Shown: in pieces, positions 52,072 to 61,516 of the stretch
How the letters are laid out: each line of letters starts with the position of its first letter
How positions within the stretch are numbered: the first letter of the stretch is position 1
DNA from: Bacillota bacterium
GTDB lineage: Bacteria; Bacillota; DTU030; DUMP01
Length of the DNA: 64,000 bases
Direction of reading: 5' to 3'
NCBI GenBank assembly: GCA_030154105.1
Contig: JASKKP010000002.1
Location: 62,001 to 126,000 of the forward strand
Program-made: the position numbers and the translations under genes
Notes under the pieces: model-generated
Database searches by the model: none
What the model was told of the DNA's origin: nothing
The model's input: only the letters and a program-made list of their open reading frames with translations

Positions 52072-53013
52072 GTGCCGAAGATCGGTCTTTTGTTTCCCGG
52101 CCAGGGAGCCCAGTACGTGGGCATGGGTCAAGACCTGGCCCAGGAGTACCCGGCGGCGCGCCGGGTGTTTTCCGCGGCCGATGAGGCTTTGGGTTTCCCC
52201 TTAAGCGAAATGTGCTTTAACGGGCCGGAAGATGAGCTCACCCTTACCGTAAACACCCAGCCGGCCATTTTGGCCACCAGCCTGGCCTGTTGGGAGGTGC
52301 TCAAAGGTTACGGTATTGAGCCGGCCGCAGCCGCCGGCCTCAGCCTCGGCGAATATTCGGCGCTGGTCGTTGCCGGGACCTTTGAATTCGCCGAAGCCGT
52401 GCGCCTGGTGCGCAAGCGCGGCGAGTTCATGGAAAATGCCGTTCCGGCCGGCCGTGGCACCATGGCGGCCGTGCTCGGTCTGGATCGAGGCGAGGTAGAA
52501 GAGATATGCCGGGCCGCATCGGCCAAAGGGGTGGTAGAGCCGGCCAACTACAACTGCCCCGGTCAGATCGTCATCGCCGGCGAGACGGAAGCCGTGGCCG
52601 AAGCCGGCCAGCTGGCCCTGGCCCGCGGGGCCAAGAAAGTCATTCCCCTCAAGGTGAGCGGGCCGTTTCACAGCCGCCTCCTCCTGCCGGCCGGAGAGCA
52701 GCTGGCCGGCGAGCTTGCGCGGGTGCGGCTGAGCGATCCTAACCTTCCGGTGGTGGCCAACGTTACGGCCGACTACGTGCGCAGCAAGGAGGAGGTTAAG
52801 GACCTTTTGGTACAACAGGTCAGCCGCCCGGTACTGTGGGAAGATTCCATCCAGAGGATGCTGGCCGACGGCATTGATACATTCATAGAGATAGGGCCGG
52901 GCCGCGCCCTTTCGGGCTTTGTTAAGAAGATCGACCGTAAAGCGCGCTGCCTGCAGGTTAGCGATGTTGCGTCGCTTCAAAACACCCTTGCGGAGCTCGA
53001 GGGGGTTGGATAA
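52072..53013 (+). CDS. fabD: malonyl-CoA:ACP transacylase
   Basis: Loads malonyl groups onto ACP. The 313-residue protein has FPGQGAQYVGMG, the nucleophile Ser91 in GLSLGEYSAL and the His of GPFHSRLL. GTG at 52072 has GGAGG 7 bases upstream. Confidence 0.97.
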   Translation: MPKIGLLFPGQGAQYVGMGQDLAQEYPAARRVFSAADEALGFPLSEMCFNGPEDELTLTVNTQPAILATSLACWEVLKGYGIEPAAAAGLSLGEYSALVVAGTFEFAEAVRLVRKRGEFMENAVPAGRGTMAAVLGLDRGEVEEICRAASAKGVVEPANYNCPGQIVIAGETEAVAEAGQLALARGAKKVIPLKVSGPFHSRLLLPAGEQLAGELARVRLSDPNLPVVANVTADYVRSKEEVKDLLVQQVSRPVLWEDSIQRMLADGIDTFIEIGPGRALSGFVKKIDRKARCLQVSDVASLQNTLAELEGVG

Positions 53014-53014
53014 A

Positions 53015-53758
53015 ATGGTATTGATTCCAGGGACCGCCGTGGTTACCGGTGCCTCACGTGGCATCGGGCGGGCCATAGCTCTGGAGCTTGCCCGGCTGGG
53101 GGCGCCGGTGGCGGTAAACTACGCCGGCCGGCGAGAAGCGGCACAAGAGGTGGTAGACCTCATCACCGCCCGAGGTGGAAGGGCGGTGGCAATTCAAGCC
53201 GATGTGGCCGAGCCGGCTGAGGCTCAGCGGCTGGTAGGCGAAGCCGAGGCCCTCTTGGGGCCGGTAGGGATTCTGGTCAATAACGCCGGTATTACCCGCG
53301 ATAACCTTCTCTTGCGCATGAAAGAAGAGGACTGGGAGGATGTCCTAAAGACCAACCTGAGCGGTGTTTTCCACTGCACGCAGGCGGCTTTAAGGGGCAT
53401 GCTGAAGAGGCGAAACGGGCGCATTATAAGCATTGCCTCTATCGTGGGTCTTACCGGCAACGCCGGGCAGGCAAATTATGCGGCGGCCAAAGCCGGTATC
53501 ATCGGGTTTACCAAGTCCGTGGCCAAAGAAGTGGCCTCGCGCGGGATCACGGTCAATGCCGTGGCACCCGGCTTCATCGCCACGGAGATGACGGGAAAGC
53601 TGCCGGTGGAGGTGCAGGAGGCTTACCGGAACCGTATCCCGCTGGGGCGCTTCGGCGAACCGGAGGATGTTGCCCGCGCGGTGGCCTTTCTCGCCAGCGA
53701 AGAGGCTGCCTACATAACCGGTCAGGTGTTGGCCGTGGACGGCGGCCTTGCCCTGTAG
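53015..53758 (+). CDS. fabG: 3-oxoacyl-ACP reductase
   Basis: NADPH-dependent short-chain dehydrogenase of the elongation cycle. The 247-residue protein has the cofactor loop [10 protein letters not shown] (11-20), NNAG, and the catalytic Tyr and Lys in [11 protein letters not shown] at 53015, one base after the fabD stop; the longer upstream frame belongs to fabD. Confidence 0.97.
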   Translation: MVLIPGTAVVTGASRGIGRAIALELARLGAPVAVNYAGRREAAQEVVDLITARGGRAVAIQADVAEPAEAQRLVGEAEALLGPVGILVNNAGITRDNLLLRMKEEDWEDVLKTNLSGVFHCTQAALRGMLKRRNGRIISIASIVGLTGNAGQANYAAAKAGIIGFTKSVAKEVASRGITVNAVAPGFIATEMTGKLPVEVQEAYRNRIPLGRFGEPEDVARAVAFLASEEAAYITGQVLAVDGGLAL

Positions 53759-53825
53759 GGCATACGCGGTGCCTTCGCGGTTTACCCTAAGGGTACTCGG
53801 GAGAACGCGAAAGGAGGTGAGGGCC

Positions 53826-54056
53826 GTGTCGATTTTCGACCGCGTCAAAGAGATCATCGTCGACCAGTTGGGGGTAGATGAGGAGGCGGTTACGCCCGAG
53901 GCATCATTTGTCGACGACTTGGGGGCCGACTCTCTGGATATCGTAGAACTGGTGATGGCGCTGGAAGAGGAATTCGGGATCGAAATTCCCGATGAAGATG
54001 CCGAGAAGATAACCACCGTCGGAGATGCGGTGGAATACATCAAGGCAAACACCTAG
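53826..54056 (+). CDS. acpP: acyl carrier protein
   Basis: Carries growing acyl chains on a phosphopantetheine attached to Ser36 in [12 protein letters not shown]. The 76-residue acidic protein starts at a GTG with a very strong ribosome-binding site (AAAGGAGGTGAGG), suiting high expression. Confidence 0.98.
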   Translation: MSIFDRVKEIIVDQLGVDEEAVTPEASFVDDLGADSLDIVELVMALEEEFGIEIPDEDAEKITTVGDAVEYIKANT

Positions 54057-54069
54057 AATGGAGGAAGGT

Positions 54070-54097
54070 TCCCGTAGTTTTACGCTACGGGACTTTT
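54070..54097 (+). terminator. terminator between acpP and fabF
   Basis: TCCCGTAG (54070-54077) and CTACGGGA (54085-54092) with loop TTTTACG, then CTTTTC. As it lies inside the fab cluster it may be a partial terminator favouring acpP over downstream genes. Confidence 0.78.
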
Positions 54098-54185
54098 CAT
54101 AAAGGTCGTCTACCCGGTGGCCTTCATTTTTCCGATGGTGCCGCCTCGGCGGCAGCTATCCTCTGAAGTTAGGAGCGTGGAGTGA

Positions 54186-55430
54186 GTGCGCAAAAGGGCA
54201 GTCATAACGGGTATCGGTGCCCTTACCCCCATCGGGTGCGGTAAGGACGCCTTTTGGGAAGGGTTGCGCACGGCCAGAAATGGCATTCATCGCATCACCC
54301 GCTTCGATCCGACGCCCTTCGCCAGCCACATGGCGGGAGAAATTAACGACTTCGACCCTACAGCTTACATGGACAAGAAGGAAAGTCGCCGCATGGACCG
54401 TTTCTGCCAGTTCGGCGTAGCGGCTGCCCGCCAGGCGGTGGCAGACGGCCGGCTCGACCTCAGCCGTGAAGATCCCACCCGCATAGGCATCGCCATAGGT
54501 TCGGGTATCGGCGGAATTGAGACGTTTGCGGAACAGGTCCAGGTTCTGGAAACCAAAGGGCCTGACCGGGTTAGTCCCTTTTTCATCCCGATGATGATTC
54601 CCAACATGGCTGCCGGGCAGATATCGATTCTTCTTGGCCTTAAGGGGCCAAGCCTAACCACCGTTAGCGCCTGTGCCTCCAGCGCCGATGCCATAGGTCA
54701 GGCCCTGCGGCTTATTCAGCGGGGCGAAGCCGATGTGGTGTTGGCCGGCGGAACGGAAGCGCCCATCGCGCCGATAAGCCTGGCCGGTTTCGGCAGCATG
54801 AAGGCCTTATCTACGCGAAACGACGACCCGGAGCATGCCTGCCGTCCCTTCGACCGCGACCGCGATGGCTTTGTCATGGGCGAAGGCGCGGGGATGGTTC
54901 TGGTAGAGGAGCTGGAGCATGCCCGGGCCCGCGGGGCCCACATTTACGCCGAACTCATCGGCTACGGGGCCACGTCCGACGCTTATCACATAACGGCTCC
55001 GCCGCCGGGGGGAGAAGGTTCGGCACGGGCGATGGCTGCGGCTTTGGCCGATGCTGGGCTTCGCCCAGAGGATGTCGATTACATCAACGCCCACGGAACG
55101 TCGACCAGCTATAATGATCTTTACGAAACCCAGGCCATCAAAACTGTCTTCGGCGAACATGCCTACCGGGTGCCGGTAAGCTCTACTAAGTCGATGACCG
55201 GCCACCTTCTGGGCGCTGCCGGGGCGGTAGAGTTAATCGCCTGCCTTTTTGCGCTCCAGGAAGGGCTCCTCCCCCCTACCATTAACTTAGAAAACCCCGA
55301 CCCTGAATGCGACCTTGACTACGTCCCCAACACACCACGACCTGCCCAGGTGAACGTTGCCCTCAGCAACTCTTTCGGCTTCGGCGGCCATAACGTAACC
55401 CTCGTCTTAAGAAGGTATAGCGGTGATTAA
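54186..55430 (+). CDS. fabF: beta-ketoacyl-ACP synthase II
   Basis: Chain-elongating condensing enzyme. The 414-residue protein has C163 in SACASS and the two catalytic His residues in [11 protein letters not shown] and [15 protein letters not shown] start after AGCGTGGAGTGA. It overlaps rnc by 8 bases. Confidence 0.97.
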   Translation: MRKRAVITGIGALTPIGCGKDAFWEGLRTARNGIHRITRFDPTPFASHMAGEINDFDPTAYMDKKESRRMDRFCQFGVAAARQAVADGRLDLSREDPTRIGIAIGSGIGGIETFAEQVQVLETKGPDRVSPFFIPMMIPNMAAGQISILLGLKGPSLTTVSACASSADAIGQALRLIQRGEADVVLAGGTEAPIAPISLAGFGSMKALSTRNDDPEHACRPFDRDRDGFVMGEGAGMVLVEELEHARARGAHIYAELIGYGATSDAYHITAPPPGGEGSARAMAAALADAGLRPEDVDYINAHGTSTSYNDLYETQAIKTVFGEHAYRVPVSSTKSMTGHLLGAAGAVELIACLFALQEGLLPPTINLENPDPECDLDYVPNTPRPAQVNVALSNSFGFGGHNVTLVLRRYSGD

Positions 55431-56124
55431 CGGACCGGCGCTGGAACAGCTGGCGGCCAAGCTGGCCGGCTGGCAGATTGCCGTACGACCGGAGCTCCTG
55501 GCGGAAGCCGTAACGCACGCTTCTTACGCCTACGAGCACAATACTGCCTCCAACGAACGCCTGGAGTTTCTCGGTGATGCCGTGTTGGAGCTCCTCGTCA
55601 GCGAGCGGCTGTATCAAGCTTTGCCTGAGGCGTCGGAGGGAACCTTAACGCGGCTTAGAGCTTCCATGGTCTGCGAGCCCACCCTGGCCCGCTGGGCCGG
55701 CGAACTTGGTCTGGCCGAGGCACTTCGCCTGGGGCGGGGGGAAGAGGCCCAGGGGGGACGCGAGCGTCCCGCCCTCCTCGCCGATGCGGTGGAGGCCCTG
55801 CTGGGGGCCGTTTATCTGAGCGGCGGGCTGGAACCCGCCCGTGCCCTGGTGGCGAAGCTGGTGGACCCTTTCCTCAGCGGCGCGCGTGCCGTGCCGAGCG
55901 ACTACAAAACAGAACTCCAGGAACTATTACAACAAACTGGAGACGTGAACATCGAGTACCGGGTGCTGAAAAGCGAAGGCCCCGATCATGCTCGCACTTT
56001 CACGGTCGGCCTGTTCGTCAACGGCGAGGAAAGGGCCAGGGGTAAGGGCGGGAGCAAAAAAGAAGCAGAGCAAGAGGCTGCCTGCCGCCTTCTGCGCGCC
56101 CTCGCCGAGAAAAACAGGGATTAA
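55423..56124 (+). CDS. rnc: ribonuclease III
   Basis: Double-strand-specific endoribonuclease. The 233-residue protein has the signature [35 protein letters not shown] and a C-terminal double-stranded RNA-binding domain (about 155-225). Position between fab genes and smc is conserved in Firmicutes. Confidence 0.97.
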   Translation: MINGPALEQLAAKLAGWQIAVRPELLAEAVTHASYAYEHNTASNERLEFLGDAVLELLVSERLYQALPEASEGTLTRLRASMVCEPTLARWAGELGLAEALRLGRGEEAQGGRERPALLADAVEALLGAVYLSGGLEPARALVAKLVDPFLSGARAVPSDYKTELQELLQQTGDVNIEYRVLKSEGPDHARTFTVGLFVNGEERARGKGGSKKEAEQEAACRLLRALAEKNRD

Positions 56125-56146
56125 CTTTCTTCTCCGCCGGGGAAAA

Positions 56147-56175
56147 GCAGGAATTTTTCGGCAGGAGGCGAATAC
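56147..56175 (+). promoter_or_regulatory. sigma-H promoter of spoVS
   Basis: GCAGGAATT (56147-56155), an 11-base spacer and GGCGAATAC (56167-56175), fitting RNAGGAWWW-N11-RNNGAATWW with one mismatch. Bacillus spoVS is read from a sigma-H promoter. Confidence 0.7.
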
Positions 56176-56219
56176 AATTAATGAGCCCAAAGGTCGATGT
56201 AACTGAGGGAGGCAGAGAG

Positions 56220-56480
56220 GTGGAAGTACTTAAAGTATCAGCTCAATCCAACCCCAAGTCTGTGGCCGGAGCTCTGGCGGCTGTTCTCAGGGAACATGGT
56301 GCGGCGGAGGTGCAAGCGGTGGGCGCAGGCGCGGTGAACCAGGCGGTAAAGGCTGTGGCCATTGCGCGTGGTTTTGTCGCGCCCAACGGTATGGACCTGG
56401 TTTGCGTGCCTGCGTTCGCAGAGATCGAGATCGATGGCGAGGAGCGTACGGCTATTAAGCTGATCGTCGGGCCGCGCTGA
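56220..56480 (+). CDS. spoVS: stage V sporulation protein S
   Basis: Small Alba-like DNA/RNA-binding protein needed for normal asymmetric septation and late sporulation. It has 86 residues, exactly the length of the Bacillus protein, starting MEVLKVSAQSNPKSVAGALA at GTG 56220 after GGGAGGC; LVCVPAFAEIEIDGEERTAIKL is conserved. It sits between rnc and smc, which is not its place in Bacillus, and has its own sigma-H promoter and terminator. Confidence 0.97.
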   Translation: MEVLKVSAQSNPKSVAGALAAVLREHGAAEVQAVGAGAVNQAVKAVAIARGFVAPNGMDLVCVPAFAEIEIDGEERTAIKLIVGPR

Positions 56481-56509
56481 AGAGCTCCGGCCTGAGCGAC
56501 AACTTGTAC

Positions 56510-56538
56510 GGCCTGCCTGCAGAGGGCGGGCCTTTTTG
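56510..56538 (+). terminator. terminator after spoVS
   Basis: GGCCTGCC (56510-56517) pairs with GGCGGGCC (56525-56532; one G-T pair), followed by TTTTT. Confidence 0.8.
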
Positions 56539-56568
56539 TTGCAGGGCTAGGCGGGCTCTCCTCACCTG

Positions 56569-56577
56569 TGATAAAAT
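56569..56577 (+). promoter_or_regulatory. possible extended -10 promoter of smc
   Basis: TGATAAAAT has the TG-N-TANNNT form of extended -10 promoters; no good -35 is visible. It lies 24 bases before the smc ATG. Confidence 0.4.
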
Positions 56578-56600
56578 GGAAGAAGTGGGGAGGGGGCGCT

Positions 56601-59600
56601 ATGTACCTCGAACGCCTTACCATACAGGGTTTTAAATCCTTTGCCGAACGCCTCGAGCTCGTTTTCGAACCCGGCATTTCCGCCATTGTCGGACCTAACG
56701 GCAGCGGCAAAAGCAACATCGTCGATGCCATCCGTTGGGCTTTAGGAGAACAAAGCCTGCACGCTTTGCGCGGCGAGCGGCTGGAGGACATCATCTTTAG
56801 CGGCTCCGACCATCGCCGCGCCCATGGTTTGGCCGAGGTAACCCTTACTTTCGCCAACGCCGACGGCGGCCTACCGGTTCCGTATTCCGAGGTGGTCATA
56901 ACCCGCCGGGCCTACCGGTCCGGTTCCAGCGAGTTTCTTCTAAACGGCGTGCCCTGCCGGCTGCGGGATATTCAGGAACTTTTTTGGGATACGGGGTTAG
57001 GCCGGGAAGGATATTCTTTTATCGGCCAGGGCCGTGTGGAGGAGGTGCTCAACCTTAAACCCGAGGAACGGCGAGTGTTTCTGGAACAGGCGGCAGGGGT
57101 GTGGAAGTACCGGCAGCGGAAAAAAGAGGCAACGGCCAAGCTGGCCGAGATCGACCAGGACCTTCTGAGACTCGGCGATCTCCTAGCCGAGCTGGAACGG
57201 CAGCGGGAGCCGCTGGCTGAGGAAGCGCGCCGGGCTGCAATTTACCAGGAGCGGGCGAGGCGCCTTCGCGAGCTTAAGGTCTTTCTCGGCCTCAGTGAGC
57301 TCCGAGACCTGGAGGGACAACTTAAGGAGGCAGAGGAAGAGCTTCAGGCGGCGAAGGCGGAGCTTGCGGCCTTGACCGGCCGGCGCAGCCAGATGGAGGC
57401 CAGGTTGGAAGAAGACAAGCTTAAGCTGGCCGAGAAAGAGGCCTGTTGGGAGGACCTGAGGAAATCGGCAAGGCGGCTGGAAGAAGAAATTACCCTGCTC
57501 ACGAAAAGCCTCGACGAGCTCGCTGCGGCCGGGAGGGAAAGGGCGGCGCGCTTAGAAGCCCTTGCCCTCCGCAGGGCAGAGATGGAGGGGGAAAAAGCAG
57601 GCCTTCTTAACCTTGCCCTCAAGGAAAAGAAGGAACGGGAAGCGGTATGCGCCGACTTAAAGGAAAAGGGCGCCCTTCTTCACGAGCTCGAAAGAAAACT
57701 TACGGACATCGAGGCGGAACGGGCAGCAGCCGGCCGGGAACTGGCTGCCCGGCGCGAGAAAGCCATCGCCCTGATGAGTGAGCGCGCTCTTCAGGCCAAT
57801 GCCCTGAAGGCCTTTGAGCACGAAGAAGCCAGGCTGAACGAGCGCCGGGAGCGCGTACTGGCGACCGGACGGGCGGCCGCAGAGCGGTTGGCCGAGTTGG
57901 GACGGGCCAGGGAGGAGGAAATTGCGGCCTTGGCGGCGGCCGAAAAGGAACTTGCGTCCTTGGCGGCAAAACGGGAGGCCTGTGCTGAGGAGCTCGGCCG
58001 TGCCAGGGAGATGCTGGAAGCGGTTCGGAGCCGGCATACGGAGTCTTGGCGCAGTTTGGAGCGGCTCAAAATGGAGCTGGCTACCGAGAAGAAAATGGCG
58101 GAGAGCTACGAAGGTTACGGCCAGGGCCCACGCGCCGTGCTCAGCGCCCGGCTGCCGGGAATTCACGGCGCGGTGGCCAACCTTCTGGAAGTGCCGGCCG
58201 GCCTGGAACTGGCTTTGGAGGCGGCTTTGGGGGCCGCCCAGGAGTATTTGGTCGCCGAGACGGATGAAGATGCTGCGGTGGCCATCGCCTGGCTGAAAGA
58301 GAAAAAGGTGGGCCGGGCCACCTTCCTTCCCCTCAATACGGTTCGGCCCGCTGAGCCGCGGCCGGAAGAAAGGCGTTTGGCCGGGCGGGCCGACGTAATA
58401 GGATGGGCGGCGGAGCTCGTAAGTTTTGCCCCCGAACACCGCCCTGTCGTCCAGCACCTTCTCGGGCGGGTACTGGTGGCCCGTACTTTGGACGCCGCGC
58501 GGGCCGTTGCCAGAGCGGCGGGATTTCGCCTGAAAATCGTTACCCTGGAAGGTGACCTTCTGAGCCCGGGAGGAAGCATGAGCGGCGGCAGCCGCAGGCG
58601 CGAACGGCATTCCCTCTTGGCCCGGGCGCGGCGCCTACGCGAGCTGGAAGAAGCGGTTGCGGCCGGGCAGGAGAAATTGGCCTGCAGCGAAGCCGCGCTC
58701 GAAGCGGCCCGTGCGCGCGTTGCCGGGCTTGAGGCGGACTTAGCCCGTTTGGCGGAAGAAATAAGACAAAAAGAAGAAGCCGTAGCCGAAAGGCGTCGCC
58801 GGCTGGCCCACTACGAGGCCCAGCTCACCGAAACGCAACGGTCGCACGCGACCTGGGAAGAAGAGGCGACCGCTTTGGAGCAGGCCTTGATCGAGGTGGC
58901 CGGCAAACGCGCCAAGGCGGAAAACGAAAGGAAGCGGTTGGAGGCCGAAGTCGGGCGCTGGGAAGCAGAAACCCGGGCTTGGGAGGAAAAAGAAGCGGAG
59001 CTTGGGGCGGAGGCGGAAGCGCTCCGGGAACAGGTAACGCAGCTGCGCCTGGCAATAGCCGCAGCGGAAGAAAAAGCCAAACAGCTGGCCCGACGCGAGG
59101 AAGAACGGAAGGCGGCTCTCGACCGCTTGGAGCAGGAGCTGGAAGCCCAGCGCCAGCGCGCCCGCGAGCTGACCGAGCTGGAGGAGGCGGCAGCTTACGA
59201 GCGAAGGCGCCTCGAAGGGGAGAAGGCGGCCAAGCAAGAAGCCGGGGCCTTAGAGCAGGAGAAAGTGGCCCGGCTGGCGGCGGAGGTAGAGGAGCTCAAG
59301 GCGGCCCTTGGCGAGGGAGAAAAGGCTGTGCGCTCCCTGCGGCGGCAGGAGGAAGAGATGCGCCAAGAGGTCTACGAGCGCGAAGTTACCGCCCAGCGCC
59401 TTACGGCCCAGATCGAAGCAACCCAGAGGCGGCTTTTTGAAACCTTAGGCGTGCCGGTGGGCGCGCCGCTTCCGGAAGTTGGGGTGGATATACCGGCTGC
59501 CGAGGCCGAGGTGGAGCGGCTTGAGGGCGAGCTGGCATCTTTGGGCGAAGTGAATCTTCAGGCGCCCAAAGCTTTGGCCGAGCTCAAGGAACGCTACGAC

Positions 59601-60143
59601 TTTCTTTCGCGGCAGGTCAGCGACTTGGAGGCGGCGCGTGCGTCCCTGGAACGGATGATGCGGGAGATCGACCGGACCGTCTTAAACCGCCTGGAGGATA
59701 CTTACGCCAAACTTAGGGCAAACTTCCAGGAGGTGTTTAAGCGCCTCTTCGGCGGCGGCCAGGCCGACCTCGTCTTAACAGGCACGAAGGATCTCTTAAC
59801 CGCCGGGGTGGATATTTGGGCCCAACTGCCGGGCAAGAAGATGCAGCCTCTCAGCCTCCTTTCCGGCGGCGAACGGGCGCTTACGGCAATTGCTTTTCTG
59901 TTTGCCCTCCTGCGCTCCAAGAGCACCTACCTGTGTGTGCTGGACGAAATCGACGCCGCTCTCGACGAAGCCAACGCCGCCCGCTTCTTGAACTACTTGG
60001 AGGAGTTGGCGCAAGATACGCAGTTCATCATGATTACCCACCGCAAACAAGCTATGCTCCGCGCGCGTTCTCTTTACGGCCTGGCTATGGGTGCCAGTGG
60101 AGCATCGCGCCTGGTCTCCATACGACTGGAAGAAGCAGTATGA
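56601..60143 (+). CDS. smc: chromosome segregation ATPase SMC
   Basis: Condensin core that loops and compacts DNA with ScpA/ScpB. The 1180-residue protein has the N-terminal Walker A GPNGSGKS (31-38), two long coiled coils (about 170-500 and 670-1000), a hinge domain (about 520-660) and the C-terminal signature LLSGGERAL (about 1086) with Walker B VLDEIDAALDE (about 1115). ATG at 56601 follows GGGGAGGGGG. It is followed by ftsY, the conserved order. Confidence 0.98.
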   Translation: MYLERLTIQGFKSFAERLELVFEPGISAIVGPNGSGKSNIVDAIRWALGEQSLHALRGERLEDIIFSGSDHRRAHGLAEVTLTFANADGGLPVPYSEVVITRRAYRSGSSEFLLNGVPCRLRDIQELFWDTGLGREGYSFIGQGRVEEVLNLKPEERRVFLEQAAGVWKYRQRKKEATAKLAEIDQDLLRLGDLLAELERQREPLAEEARRAAIYQERARRLRELKVFLGLSELRDLEGQLKEAEEELQAAKAELAALTGRRSQMEARLEEDKLKLAEKEACWEDLRKSARRLEEEITLLTKSLDELAAAGRERAARLEALALRRAEMEGEKAGLLNLALKEKKEREAVCADLKEKGALLHELERKLTDIEAERAAAGRELAARREKAIALMSERALQANALKAFEHEEARLNERRERVLATGRAAAERLAELGRAREEEIAALAAAEKELASLAAKREACAEELGRAREMLEAVRSRHTESWRSLERLKMELATEKKMAESYEGYGQGPRAVLSARLPGIHGAVANLLEVPAGLELALEAALGAAQEYLVAETDEDAAVAIAWLKEKKVGRATFLPLNTVRPAEPRPEERRLAGRADVIGWAAELVSFAPEHRPVVQHLLGRVLVARTLDAARAVARAAGFRLKIVTLEGDLLSPGGSMSGGSRRRERHSLLARARRLRELEEAVAAGQEKLACSEAALEAARARVAGLEADLARLAEEIRQKEEAVAERRRRLAHYEAQLTETQRSHATWEEEATALEQALIEVAGKRAKAENERKRLEAEVGRWEAETRAWEEKEAELGAEAEALREQVTQLRLAIAAAEEKAKQLARREEERKAALDRLEQELEAQRQRARELTELEEAAAYERRRLEGEKAAKQEAGALEQEKVARLAAEVEELKAALGEGEKAVRSLRRQEEEMRQEVYEREVTAQRLTAQIEATQRRLFETLGVPVGAPLPEVGVDIPAAEAEVERLEGELASLGEVNLQAPKALAELKERYDFLSRQVSDLEAARASLERMMREIDRTVLNRLEDTYAKLRANFQEVFKRLFGGGQADLVLTGTKDLLTAGVDIWAQLPGKKMQPLSLLSGGERALTAIAFLFALLRSKSTYLCVLDEIDAALDEANAARFLNYLEELAQDTQFIMITHRKQAMLRARSLYGLAMGASGASRLVSIRLEEAV

Positions 60144-60160
60144 GCTAAGGAGGCAGTATC

Positions 60161-61084
60161 TTGGTTGGAATTTGGTCGCGCCTAAGCGCCGGGTTGGCCA
60201 AGACCCGTAGCGCTCTTACGGAGAAGCTTCAAGGGATTGTACCCCTGGGCGGGAAGCTTAAGGAGGAGACTCTAGAAGAGCTTGAGGAAATCTTGCTCGG
60301 CGCCGACGTAGGGGTAACGGTAACGGAAGACCTTTTGGATGCAGTTCGCCGGGAGCGGGTAAATTCCGCCGAGGGCCTAAAGGCAGCTTTAGCCAGAAGG
60401 CTGGGCGAAATCCTGGCGGAAGGGCATGCTGAGCTGGCTGCTTCTCAAGAGCCGCCCCTCGTCATTTTGGTCGTAGGGGTCAACGGTGCCGGAAAGACCA
60501 CCAGCATTGCCAAGCTGGCGGCGCGCTACCGCCGAGAAGGGAAGAAGGTCATCCTGGCAGCTTGCGACACCTTCCGGGCGGCGGCGGCGGAACAGCTGGA
60601 GGTGTGGGCGAAGCGGATAGGGGCGGATGTCGTCCGCCACCAGGAGGGGTCCGACCCGGCCGCCGTGGCTTACGATGCCCTGCAGGCCGCCCTCGCCCGC
60701 CGGGCCGACGTTTTGATCGTCGACACGGCCGGGCGGCTGCAGACGAAAAAGAACCTTATGGCCGAGCTGAACAAGATTTACCGGGTGCTTAACCGCACCC
60801 GCTCCGACCTCCCGCAGGAGGTGCTTTTGGTGCTGGACGCAACCAGCGGACAGAACGCCCTCAGTCAGGCGCGCCTCTTCAAAGAGACGGTACCTCTCAC
60901 CGGCGTGGTGTTGGCCAAGCTGGACGGGACGGCTAAGGGCGGTATGGCCGTTGCCGTACAGCGGGACCTGGGGGTGCCGATAAAACTGGTTGGGGTCGGC
61001 GAAGGCCTCGAAGACCTGGAAGATTTCGATCCCCATGCTTTCGTGGCTGCCCTTCTAGGGGAGGGCCGCGATGAACAGGCTTGA
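60161..61084 (+). CDS. ftsY: signal recognition particle receptor FtsY
   Basis: Membrane-associated SRP GTPase. The 307-residue protein contains only the N and G domains, without the acidic A domain of enterobacteria: P-loop GVNGAGKTT (about 106-114), DTFRAAAAEQL, DTAGR and TKLDG-like AKLDGTAKGG. The start is TTG at 60161, 7 bases after AAGGAGG. Its last codons hold the promoter of ylxM-ffh. Confidence 0.97.
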   Translation: MVGIWSRLSAGLAKTRSALTEKLQGIVPLGGKLKEETLEELEEILLGADVGVTVTEDLLDAVRRERVNSAEGLKAALARRLGEILAEGHAELAASQEPPLVILVVGVNGAGKTTSIAKLAARYRREGKKVILAACDTFRAAAAEQLEVWAKRIGADVVRHQEGSDPAAVAYDALQAALARRADVLIVDTAGRLQTKKNLMAELNKIYRVLNRTRSDLPQEVLLVLDATSGQNALSQARLFKETVPLTGVVLAKLDGTAKGGMAVAVQRDLGVPIKLVGVGEGLEDLEDFDPHAFVAALLGEGRDEQA

Positions 61085-61109
61085 CAGAAGCCCGGCCTTT
61101 CCTTAGAAT
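61081..61109 (+). promoter_or_regulatory. sigma-A promoter of ylxM-ffh-rpsP
   Basis: TTGACA (61081-61086), exactly 17 bases, TAGAAT (61104-61109). It overlaps the ftsY stop and lies 47 bases before ylxM. Confidence 0.82.
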
Positions 61110-61155
61110 GTGAGCTGTGGGTGTAAAGTAGAAGTGCTTAACAGGGGCGGAGAAA

Positions 61156-61515
61156 ATGGATGCTCGCGTGCGCACCGGTCTCCTTTACGACTTCTACGGC
61201 CCCCTCCTTACCGAACGCCAGCGGCGCTTCGTGGAGCTTTACTTCGGCGAGGACCTCTCTCTGGGGGAGATTGCGGCCGAGTTCAGGGTCAGCCGCCAGG
61301 CGGTGCACGACATCCTGCACCGCTCAGAAATGGCCTTAGAGGCCTTTGAGGCCAAGCTTGGGCTGCTCAAGGCTTACCAGCGGCGGGAGGCACTGCGCGG
61401 GCGCCTTCTGGAGCTCCTGGAACGGTTAAAGGCAGAGGGACTGACTCCGGCACAGGAAGAAACGGTGAAAGAGATCACGGCCCTAGTGGAGGCCATGGGC
61501 CGAGAGGGTGATTAG
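61156..61515 (+). CDS. ylxM: YlxM family SRP-associated DNA-binding-like protein
   Basis: A 119-residue protein with a sigma-70 region 4-like helix-turn-helix (LSLGEIAAEFRVSRQAVHDILHR, about 35-57) and helical tail. YlxM/P13 proteins modulate SRP in streptococci and staphylococci. It precedes ffh as in all relatives. Confidence 0.94.
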   Translation: MDARVRTGLLYDFYGPLLTERQRRFVELYFGEDLSLGEIAAEFRVSRQAVHDILHRSEMALEAFEAKLGLLKAYQRREALRGRLLELLERLKAEGLTPAQEETVKEITALVEAMGREGD

Positions 61516-61516
61516 A

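Noticed and set aside
52919..53014. Extended N-terminus for fabG
   Set aside because: The in-frame upstream part is the coding end of fabD; FabG proteins start at the ATG 53015, giving the standard 247 residues.
54139..54154. Palindrome TGCCGCCTCGGCGGCA upstream of fabF as an operator
   Set aside because: GC-only inverted repeats of this size are expected often in this genome, and no matching copy was seen elsewhere in the fab region.
57657..58610. Minus-strand open frame of 317 codons
   Set aside because: Antisense to the smc coiled coil and hinge; a shadow of GC-biased codon use.
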